From an uncultured Lachnospiraceae bacterium (GTDB taxonomy: Bacteria > Bacillota > Clostridia > Lachnospirales > Lachnospiraceae), in contig CAJTPM010000045.1 in NCBI GenBank assembly GCA_910578085.1, forward strand, positions 1 to 24,620: a DNA stretch of 24,620 nt. The letters run 5' to 3'. The translations under genes and the position numbers were made by a program. Positions within the stretch are counted from its first letter, which is position 1. The number at the start of each line of letters is the position of its first letter. Shown here in pieces: positions 13,073 to 19,818 of this stretch. The notes under the pieces are model-generated. The model did not search any database. It saw only the letters and a list, made by a program, of their open reading frames with translations, and was not told the DNA's origin.

Positions 13073-15631
13073 TCAGCAGGTTGCCCCGCCCTTCACCTTC
13101 TTCTGCAAAACAGCCGCCTTGTCAATAGCGCCGGAAAGCAGTTTCTCATTGACATAGTCGAAACCCAGCCGGTTTACGGTGTCGGCAAAGCGCTCACCGG
13201 AGATACCCTCGTCCCGGAACAGAAGGATGGCCCGCTCTACCACATCGATCACTTCCTCCTCACTCGTAAAGATCTTCGTCAGCGGAATGCCATGAGCCAC
13301 CTTCTTGCCCCAGCGTCCGCCGATATAGACACGATACCCCTCGGTGTACTCTTCTAACGCCCCGAAAGGACATTTGCCCCTGCAACGGCCGCAGTTGTTG
13401 CAGGTCTCCGGATCGATGTTGATCTTACCGTCCACCAGTTTTGCCGTTTTAATCGGACAGCTCTCCTCGATCTGACACTTCTTGCAGCCCCGGCATTTCG
13501 CGTAATCCACCATCGGAACCCGCTGGCCGATGATACCCAGATCGTTGAGATCCGGTTTGACACAGTTGTTGGGACAGCCGCCCACGGCAATCTTGAACTT
13601 GTGAGGCAGCGTCACGCCGTGATAGCCCACAAAAAACTTCTCATGCAGCTTTTCGGACAGATCAAAGGTATCGATCAGACCGTACTGACAGGTGGTGCCC
13701 TTACAGGATACTACCGGGCGCACCAGAGAACCCGTACCGCCGGTGGTCAGGCCATGCTCGCCCAAAAAATCAATCAGAGGCTGTATTTTCTCGTATTTAA
13801 CACCCTGGATCTCCAGGGTCAGCCTGGTGGTCATGGTAACCGCTCCGGTCCCGAATTTCTCGGAAGCCTCGGCAATGGTCCTATGCTCCTCGGCGGAGAT
13901 CTTTCCGTTTCTGGTGATCACACGCACATTGAACACGTCGGGGTAGCGTTTATCCTGCAGACAACCCAGCCCTTTCACGCGCTTGATCTCCTCCGGCGGA
14001 ATGACGCCGCCCGCAAACTGTATTTTCACTGTGTTGAAGGCAGCGCCGCCTTCCAGTACTCTGGTATTCGTATAGCCGTAGGCTTTCAGCCGGTTCTGCA
14101 GAAAATAGCCGCGTTTTCCTCTGGCGCACACAAGCAGCAGTTTTTCCTCTTTCCCCAGACCTTCCACAGAGCCGGTGACTTTACTCAGGTTCACCCACTT
14201 TGCGCCGGGGATCGTCGCCGCGGGATGGGCGTCGATGACCTGATAACCTCTCGCCTTCCCTGCCGCATATTCCGCGGGAGTGAAGGTTTCGAAAGCGCCG
14301 GACATCTTGTTTTCCAGAATATAGCAGGCCTGCACAAAAGGATGGATGGCTGTGGAGAAGGGCGGTGCGTAGGCGAAATCCATGGTGTCGAAATCCTCCA
14401 CCGCCAGGCCCGCTGAGATGCCTGCCACGGCGATATCTACCATTTTATCCACACTGCCTGCTCCCGCCACCTGGATGCCTAACAGCCTGTGGGTGTTTTT
14501 GTCGGCGATCAGTTTGGTGACAAAGGCAGCTGCATCGGGATAGTAGTGGGCTTTATCATCGGTGACACAGGTGACGCTCACGGCATCGAATCCTGCTGCC
14601 AGAGCCTGCGCCTCGGTGAGGCCGGTGCGGCCGGCATTCAGCCCTTCCGCCAGTTTCACCACGCCGGTGCCAAGACACCCACCGTAAGGAACGCTTTGTC
14701 CGCTTATGCCTTTTGCTAACAGACGGCCGGTGATGTTGGCCGTGGAGCCCATGGCGGACCACTGTCCCTTGCCTGTGATGCGGTTGTGAACCTGGGCGCA
14801 GTCGCCCACAGCGTAAATATCCGGCAGATTTGTCTTCTGATATTCATCCACAAGAATGGTTCCCTTAAACAGTTCCAGACCGGAATCCTGCAAAAATCCG
14901 GTGGCCGGACGCACGCCGATGGCCAAAACCACCGCATCGCCCTCGAATGTGCCAACGTTTGTGCGGATCCCTGTCGCCTTTTCGCTGCCCATCACTTCCG
15001 TAAGGCCCGCGCCTGTGACAATGCGGATCCCGCCGCTCTGCAGTTTACGGCGCAGATAGTCCGCCATCTCCTCATCAAACAGGTTCGGCATGATCTGACT
15101 GGCCATATCCACCACCGTGACTTTCAATCCTTTGGCAGAGAGATTTTCGGCGATCTCGAGACCGATAAAGCCGCCGCCCACCACCACCGCGGAACGGCAC
15201 TTATTTTCGTCTATATAATCCCGCAGACCAATGGCGTCATCCGGGGTGCGCATGGTAAAGACACCGGGCAGCCCGGTGCCTGCCACATCAGGGACGAAGG
15301 GCACTGCGCCGGTGGCAATGACCAGTTTATCATAGGAGACCGTCTCGCCGTTTGCGAAAGAGACGGTCTTTGCAGCCGCATCGATCCCCACGGCCTCCAT
15401 CTCTGTCTTTACTTCCACGCCGGTCAGTCCGGTATATTTCGCAGGCGTGTTAACGATCAGTTCATCACGGCTTTCAATACTGCCGCCCACATAGTAGGGC
15501 AGGCCGCAGCCGGCATAGGAAATGTCCCGGCTTTTCGTATAAATGGTGACTTCCCCGCTGCGGTCAAGGCGCATCAGCTTTGCGGCGGTTTTGGTGCCGG
15601 CGGCAACCCCGCCGATGACAACAATATTCAT
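13073..15631 (-). CDS. CoA-disulfide/persulfide reductase-rhodanese-siroheme reductase-ferredoxin fusion
   Basis: This 852-residue protein has four parts. Residues 1-450 are an FAD/NAD(P)H disulfide oxidoreductase of the CoA-disulfide reductase type, with GGVAAG at 7-12, redox Cys42 in SYAGCGLPY, VGGGFIGLE at 151-159 and YAVGDCAQ. Residues about 451-535 are a rhodanese domain with catalytic Cys502 in the loop VCARGKRG. Residues about 560-705 are a sulfite/nitrite-reductase-like half domain with siroheme-[4Fe-4S] ligands C643/C648 and C686/C690 (CPNNC). Residues 706-760 are a 2[4Fe-4S] ferredoxin (C713, C716, C719, C725; C744, C747, C750, C754). The start at 15629-15631 has AAAGGAG six bases upstream; the slightly longer frame lacks one. 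Inference: persulfide sulfur is accepted by the rhodanese and reduced to sulfide with NAD(P)H. The siroheme module may instead reduce sulfite. It appears monocistronic. Confidence 0.88.
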   Translation of the reverse strand: MNIVVIGGVAAGTKTAAKLMRLDRSGEVTIYTKSRDISYAGCGLPYYVGGSIESRDELIVNTPAKYTGLTGVEVKTEMEAVGIDAAAKTVSFANGETVSYDKLVIATGAVPFVPDVAGTGLPGVFTMRTPDDAIGLRDYIDENKCRSAVVVGGGFIGLEIAENLSAKGLKVTVVDMASQIMPNLFDEEMADYLRRKLQSGGIRIVTGAGLTEVMGSEKATGIRTNVGTFEGDAVVLAIGVRPATGFLQDSGLELFKGTILVDEYQKTNLPDIYAVGDCAQVHNRITGKGQWSAMGSTANITGRLLAKGISGQSVPYGGCLGTGVVKLAEGLNAGRTGLTEAQALAAGFDAVSVTCVTDDKAHYYPDAAAFVTKLIADKNTHRLLGIQVAGAGSVDKMVDIAVAGISAGLAVEDFDTMDFAYAPPFSTAIHPFVQACYILENKMSGAFETFTPAEYAAGKARGYQVIDAHPAATIPGAKWVNLSKVTGSVEGLGKEEKLLLVCARGKRGYFLQNRLKAYGYTNTRVLEGGAAFNTVKIQFAGGVIPPEEIKRVKGLGCLQDKRYPDVFNVRVITRNGKISAEEHRTIAEASEKFGTGAVTMTTRLTLEIQGVKYEKIQPLIDFLGEHGLTTGGTGSLVRPVVSCKGTTCQYGLIDTFDLSEKLHEKFFVGYHGVTLPHKFKIAVGGCPNNCVKPDLNDLGIIGQRVPMVDYAKCRGCKKCQIEESCPIKTAKLVDGKINIDPETCNNCGRCRGKCPFGALEEYTEGYRVYIGGRWGKKVAHGIPLTKIFTSEEEVIDVVERAILLFRDEGISGERFADTVNRLGFDYVNEKLLSGAIDKAAVLQKKVKGGATC

Positions 15632-15672
15632 AAAGTGCTCCTTTCTTTTCATCGGTTTTTTATCGGATTCTA

Positions 15673-15710
15673 CTATATTAAATATAATATAGGGGGTATT
15701 GTAAAGTCAA
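15673..15710 (-). promoter_or_regulatory. Promoter of the oxidoreductase fusion with overlapping 20-bp palindrome
   Basis: On the minus strand TTGACT (15705-15710) precedes overlapping TATATT/TTATAT -10 candidates. These lie inside the perfect inverted repeat CTATATTAAATATAATATAG (15673-15692), a likely operator. An ATACCCCC stretch between the boxes recalls C-tract half-sites of CsoR/CstR-type sensors, which in other Firmicutes control persulfide reductases; that parallel is speculative. Confidence 0.5.
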
Positions 15711-15875
15711 TAGATGGTGGGGTGCTTTCGTGATAATCAGGCGGCCGCCCAGATGAAAACAAATGGCCCACCATTATGAATTGCTGCTTTTCCATATTCT
15801 TAGAGTAATATGCGATATGAACACAAAAAATGTACTATCATTCTCAAATGATTTCAGAATCCCACTTTGGCTTTT

Positions 15876-15983
15876 TAAAATATTCAAAAGATACTCAAAA
15901 GATAGAACTATTCTAAAATGGGCATTCTTACTATCTTTTGAGTATCATTTGAATATTTTAAAAAGATACTCAAAAGATAGTAA
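15876..15983. repeat. Three-copy 20-bp repeat able to form two alternative hairpins
   Basis: AAAAGATACTCAAAAGATAG occurs at 15886-15905 and 15961-15980. A copy in the opposite sense with one change lies within 15931-15960. Copies 1 and 2 form a 30-bp inverted repeat (15876-15905 with 15931-15960, one mismatch, 25-base loop). Copies 2 and 3 form a perfect 19-bp stem (15929-15947 with 15965-15983, 17-base loop). Copy 2 cannot do both. The cluster ends two bases before the stop codon of the AlbA-GHKL gene, at the edge of the AT-rich island. It may be a regulator or recombinase site, or a terminator without a GC core. The rest of 15711-15875 shows no gene. Confidence 0.85.
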
Positions 15984-15985
15984 TT

Positions 15986-17497
15986 CTATTCTTTCGTTTT
16001 AAGATTGTTTAACGCAATTTGAAGCTGTGTTATTTTCTCATCTGCTGTTTCCCTAATTGCATACTTCGTTGTCGGTCCGTTTCCAATCTTCTGTACCAGC
16101 TTCTTCTCATCTAATATATCCAGCCACTTTCTGACCTTATAGTCTGACAGGCCAATCTCTTCTCGAATTTTTGAAACAGACATTGGCATATCACTTTTTA
16201 AAATAACTCTTAAAATAATTTTTGCTTCTTCGTCCAGTTCAGGATAGGAATCAGCAAAATCTATATTCCATATTCTCAAGTCTGTTTTTTCAATATCCGT
16301 ATATATCTCCGGGGTATGCACACCTCCCGAAGCTGTTGTCGTATATATCAATGGCCCGCCATAACCCTGACGCTCTGAAGCCCCCAGCCATCGAAACATC
16401 TTCATGATAATTTCATTCCGTGGTCTGGAATCTCCCCCAGTCCGGAACTGTTGCAAAGACACCAGCATCTTTCCTGGATTCAGGAAATGAAACCAACCAT
16501 CAAAAACTTCAATTTTTATACTCGGATATGCCTGTACATAATCTGCATGAGCAAGACAGTTGATCAAACATTCCCGCAGCACTTCATCAAAATCCGAGAG
16601 CGGCATCCGAATCTGTCCTTCATCTAATTCAAACGACTCTTTTAATAGCATCTTCATTTTTTCATACACAATCGAATAGAAGTTAAATATATTCATCTCA
16701 TAATCGCCCGGTTCATCATCCGATACCCGATCTATCCACCGGGGATTATATCCTTTTCGATTAAAGTAGTCTAAATGATAATGCGGATATACTTCTTTTA
16801 TTGTGCGTTCCTGCCCCAAAAACAATAATGCTCCCCGCCTGAGTTTTACTTCTCCCGATACACGATCCACAAAACAGGCGCCTATCTCGATCAAAAAATC
16901 CTGATTTGACATTTCAATATATTTCTTCTTCGGAAAACGCTTATTCACCTTTTCCTTATAGGTAATCACAGAATCCATATCCAAATCATCAATCGTAAAA
17001 TGTTCTACTGGCAAGCTGTCATGACAGGGCATTGCATTTCGTTCAAATGCTTCTAATTCCTGCTTCGTAGCTCTGCGGTCGCCATCGCCGGTTCTGATAA
17101 ACGTATTTTCTCTCTTCCCATTGAAATATACCGGTTTCATCGACTCGGGAGCTTCTTTCACATACACTATCATTACCTCGGCCCCATCTATCTTGACCAC
17201 CTGAACATCCTCGTTGTCCACACCTCTGTAATTTACCTTATTTGGGTTTGATAACATGTCCCACAAATTCATTTGTGTTTTGGTTATATTACCAACTCCC
17301 TGAATTATGTTCATAGGATTACCTTCCATAACCCCAAGTAAAACCCATCCTCCCGATGTATTACTGAATGCAGAATATGTCTCCCAGAAAGACACCGGCA
17401 GTTCCTGGGCTTTCTTCATTTCAATAATATCTTTTTCATGGACATTGATAATCCAGTCTTTTAATGTGTCTATATTTTTAAAGTTCGGTTGCTCCAT
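15986..17497 (-). CDS. Schlafen/AlbA_2-GHKL ATPase-winged helix protein
   Basis: This 503-residue protein has an N-terminal AlbA_2/Schlafen-type domain: Glu26-x-Lys28 in DIIEMKKAQ, then AFSNTSGGWVLLGV (43-56) and FIRTGDGDRRAT (133-144). A middle GHKL-type ATP-binding region follows: E309-x3-N313-x3-H317-A-D-Y, with NPG at 340-342 and RQGYGG (376-381). The C-terminal winged helix is at about 425-490 (VSKIREEIGLSDYKVRKWLDIL). Proteins of this layout are annotated as putative transcriptional regulators (COG2865-like) and are often near defence genes. The start has GGGAGG twelve bases upstream. It is last in the minus-strand island, 227 bases after the HEPN gene, and possibly has its own promoter. 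Role in defence or regulation is undetermined. Confidence 0.85.
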   Translation of the reverse strand: MEQPNFKNIDTLKDWIINVHEKDIIEMKKAQELPVSFWETYSAFSNTSGGWVLLGVMEGNPMNIIQGVGNITKTQMNLWDMLSNPNKVNYRGVDNEDVQVVKIDGAEVMIVYVKEAPESMKPVYFNGKRENTFIRTGDGDRRATKQELEAFERNAMPCHDSLPVEHFTIDDLDMDSVITYKEKVNKRFPKKKYIEMSNQDFLIEIGACFVDRVSGEVKLRRGALLFLGQERTIKEVYPHYHLDYFNRKGYNPRWIDRVSDDEPGDYEMNIFNFYSIVYEKMKMLLKESFELDEGQIRMPLSDFDEVLRECLINCLAHADYVQAYPSIKIEVFDGWFHFLNPGKMLVSLQQFRTGGDSRPRNEIIMKMFRWLGASERQGYGGPLIYTTTASGGVHTPEIYTDIEKTDLRIWNIDFADSYPELDEEAKIILRVILKSDMPMSVSKIREEIGLSDYKVRKWLDILDEKKLVQKIGNGPTTKYAIRETADEKITQLQIALNNLKTKE

Positions 17498-17555
17498 AAA
17501 GCAATAATACCTCCCCCATCATGTCTTTAATTTCTCGAATTCCCTAAATTAAAAA

Positions 17556-17584
17556 ATACTAAGCCTTTGCTTCCTTTTTCGCAA
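17556..17584 (-). promoter_or_regulatory. Possible promoter of the AlbA-GHKL gene
   Basis: On the minus strand TTGCGA (17579-17584) and TAGTAT (17556-17561) are 17 bases apart, about 60 bases before the gene. Another pair, TTGAGT-16-TATAAG, lies further upstream. The 17498-17724 gap is very AT-rich, so chance matches are easy. No terminator or gene is seen in it. Confidence 0.3.
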
Positions 17585-17724
17585 ATTTATATTCACCAAA
17601 AACTATTAAACTCCTCAACTTATATCCCTCTATTATTTGAACTCAACCATTTCCCCAAAAATTCTAATATAATATAAATCGCTCTGCATATAGATTTGGA
17701 ACAATTGAGTATATCCCATTTTGA

Positions 17725-18273
17725 TTATTCACCAAGTTTAATTGCTTGTATACCATAATTGAAAATAGGAACTTTTCTCCCATATACTGCCAAAAAAATT
17801 TCATTCACAGTATTAAGTATGCTCCACAAAGCTCTTTCCACCTGTGGATACGTCACTTGCACAATATTTTTAGGATGCACTAAATCATTTCGCAAATCAA
17901 TTGTTTGTTTTATCTCCATATACCACGTATCGGTGTCATCAATTCCCTTTTTAGAATACTTAGAATAGATAAATGCAATCCTATCAATGAGTCGATACAT
18001 TTTTAGTCCATTTCCCAGATTTATGGTTCCTTTGTGCAATTTAATATCCTTCTCCGCGAGAATTGATTTCTCGAACATATTTAATTCAAAAGTAGTAACT
18101 AACTCTTCCGCAACGGCATTAATATATGCCTCTAATGCACTCATTGCAAGAAGTAAACTCGCATGAAGCGCTGCATCCTCTTCACCCATAACATTTTCCT
18201 TATTTTTCGCAATCTCTAAATAAAACTTTGCTTCTTCAAACAACATCTCACCAAAAAAATCAAAATTCGTCAT
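17725..18273 (-). CDS. HEPN domain protein, putative RNase toxin/effector
   Basis: This 182-residue, almost all-helical protein has R128-N-D-L-V-H133, the R-x4-H catalytic motif of HEPN ribonucleases, followed by a Pro-Lys as in many RiboL-PSP-HEPN proteins. The N-terminal helix has EEAKFYLEIAKN, and a central helix reads SLLLAMSALEAYINAVAEEL, typical of the HEPN dimer core. Its ATG overlaps the stop of the GGQHR gene (ATGA, 18270-18273), so the two are translationally coupled. HEPN proteins act as RNA-cleaving toxins in toxin-antitoxin, abortive infection and other defence systems, and catalysis here is inferred from the motif. No ribosome site stronger than GGTACGGAA lies upstream, which fits coupling. 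Confidence 0.82.
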   Translation of the reverse strand: MTNFDFFGEMLFEEAKFYLEIAKNKENVMGEEDAALHASLLLAMSALEAYINAVAEELVTTFELNMFEKSILAEKDIKLHKGTINLGNGLKMYRLIDRIAFIYSKYSKKGIDDTDTWYMEIKQTIDLRNDLVHPKNIVQVTYPQVERALWSILNTVNEIFLAVYGRKVPIFNYGIQAIKLGE

Positions 18274-19514
18274 TTCCGTACCTTCTTCTCAACTTTTTGT
18301 ACTTCTAAATTAGCTTGTTTTGCAAAATACTTACTTAAAGCCAAATTAATAAGTCCTTTTGTTATTCCTTTTCCATCTTCAGCTTGTAGATAAAAAAGTT
18401 CTATAAGACGCCCTCTCTCTTTAGCATCCGTTCTTGTTCCTAACCCCCGGTAATTTTCCGGATCACTTTTATGTCTTGCCGTTGCCAAAGCTTCTGCATT
18501 TAAAGGATCTTTCTTTGAATGATCTGGTAATTCATAATGTCTTTTACATCTCACCTCATTTTTGGACAGTGTCCCTGCTACAAAAGCCCAAGCCGCTATT
18601 ATCGCATAGTTAAATGCTTTATCTGCATATTCACGAGAAGGTTTTTGACCATCCTCAGAGAAAAAATTCCTTTGCTTATTGGCTAACTTCGCAAATGCTT
18701 CACCTGCACATTTAAGTTTTCGGTCCTCCCATAATTCTGGATGCTCTTCTTTTATGTTATCCCATTGTTCATCATTGCCGCCGGTCTTTGCAATTATTCC
18801 GTCCGTTTTTTCTTTATCAAAATCAACAATCTCACAGCCTAAATAATAGTTTATAATAAATGTTCTGGCTTCTCTAACTGTTATGCACTCCCCTCGTTGC
18901 TTTTTGTCCGCGAAATCGCTTTCTTTGTTCAATAAACCAACTTCATGACACCAATTTCGCAATTCAGGACCTTTTACGGTTTCCAACATTCTATCAAGTA
19001 AATCTGCTGAAACCGCTATGTTAGTATTAGAAATCAATTGCACATCTAATCGTTGATCCATATTAAGATTAAAATACACTTTTATCCCATGATATTCATC
19101 TACCCCTTGTTCTAATGCTTCCAATATTGCATTAATGCGATGTTGTCCCCCAATAATTTTTAATGGATGTTCTTCATCGAACTCCATATTATATTCTGCT
19201 ACTATGTTGCTAAAAATCCTTCCACCCTTTGCGTCCAATTTCATCTGTGCATATGCACTACTGTCCTCTACCAGTTCTCTGTTTGCTCGATAATCAGATT
19301 GATCATCTGGATCTAGCGGTACATCAATTGTGCAATTTTTAATCAATTCTCCTGCTGGTACATGACATTCGCAAAATATTGCTTCTGTTAATTTATCTTT
19401 CAACACGTACAGCACTTGTTCCTTGGGACAAAACAAATCCGCAAAATCCATTATTTCTTCTTTAAAACTTTCGCATTCCTCCGATTTGATTGCAACATCG
19501 TATTCTACTTGCAT
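18270..19514 (-). CDS. DGQHR/ParB-like domain protein (GGQHR motif)
   Basis: This 414-residue protein contains LKIIGGQHRINAILEAL (G122-G123-Q124-H125-R126), the core of the DGQHR/DndB-like branch of the ParB/sulfiredoxin fold, then VQLISNTNIAVSADLLDRML. The rest is mostly helical, with an Asp/Glu/Lys-rich C-terminus ending VQKVEKKVRK. In DndB the related motif belongs to an ATP-hydrolysing DNA-associated regulator; stand-alone members are largely uncharacterised and often lie in defence islands. The first residue of the motif is Gly rather than Asp. The start at 19512-19514 is chosen because GGGAGG lies ten bases upstream; an in-frame ATG 18 bases earlier overlaps that ribosome site. It is coupled to the HEPN gene by a 4-base overlap, suggesting that it senses DNA or nucleotides, or restrains the HEPN protein. 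Confidence 0.75.
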   Translation of the reverse strand: MQVEYDVAIKSEECESFKEEIMDFADLFCPKEQVLYVLKDKLTEAIFCECHVPAGELIKNCTIDVPLDPDDQSDYRANRELVEDSSAYAQMKLDAKGGRIFSNIVAEYNMEFDEEHPLKIIGGQHRINAILEALEQGVDEYHGIKVYFNLNMDQRLDVQLISNTNIAVSADLLDRMLETVKGPELRNWCHEVGLLNKESDFADKKQRGECITVREARTFIINYYLGCEIVDFDKEKTDGIIAKTGGNDEQWDNIKEEHPELWEDRKLKCAGEAFAKLANKQRNFFSEDGQKPSREYADKAFNYAIIAAWAFVAGTLSKNEVRCKRHYELPDHSKKDPLNAEALATARHKSDPENYRGLGTRTDAKERGRLIELFYLQAEDGKGITKGLINLALSKYFAKQANLEVQKVEKKVRK

Positions 19515-19682
19515 ATAACCATTTCCTCCCATTCTTTTCTTGCTCTTTGAATTAATCTATATTTTGCATCTCAGTTTACATATTTCATAAATTCATTTAC
19601 TCAAATCTAAAACTTCTATGCAAATATCATTTACCGCTATAAAATCCATCAATCAATTCGCTTTAATATCTTCACTGGTAGG

Positions 19683-19818
19683 CTAATCTGTATATTTTGC
19701 CTTATCCTCCATAATCAATTTCTGAATCCCTTTTTCAGTTCAATCAGTGCAACGTCTGGATATTCTAATTCATACTTCTTTGTATTTACTATGAATCCTA
19801 TTGCAAACTCAAATCCTA
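19683..19818 (-). pseudogene. Frameshifted gene remnant after res
   Basis: Directly behind the res stop, one minus-strand frame encodes VGFEFAIGFIVNTKKYELEY then PDVALIELKKG-FRN and a TGA at 19715-19717. A one-base shift after LKKG restores IQKLIMEDKAKYTD with a TAG at 19683-19685. The combined product, ...YPDVALIELKKG|IQKLIMEDKAKYTD, reads like the natural C-terminus of one protein that has been truncated and frameshifted. I do not recognise the family. A further open piece, MDFIAVNDICIEVLDLSK, lies in the gap to 19515. The rest of 19515-19682 shows nothing clear. Confidence 0.55.

Noticed and set aside
13601..14416. Plus-strand open frame of about 271 codons
   Set aside because: It is also antisense to the fusion gene, has no recognisable domain and lacks a ribosome site.
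14786..15733. Long plus-strand open frame of about 315 codons opposite the oxidoreductase fusion
   Set aside because: It is antisense to a clearly coding gene with intact motifs, has no ribosome site and its composition is His/Arg-rich as expected of a shadow frame.
15876..15983. Short CRISPR array
   Set aside because: There are only three units, one inverted, with unequal gaps and pairing arms, and no cas genes in the window.
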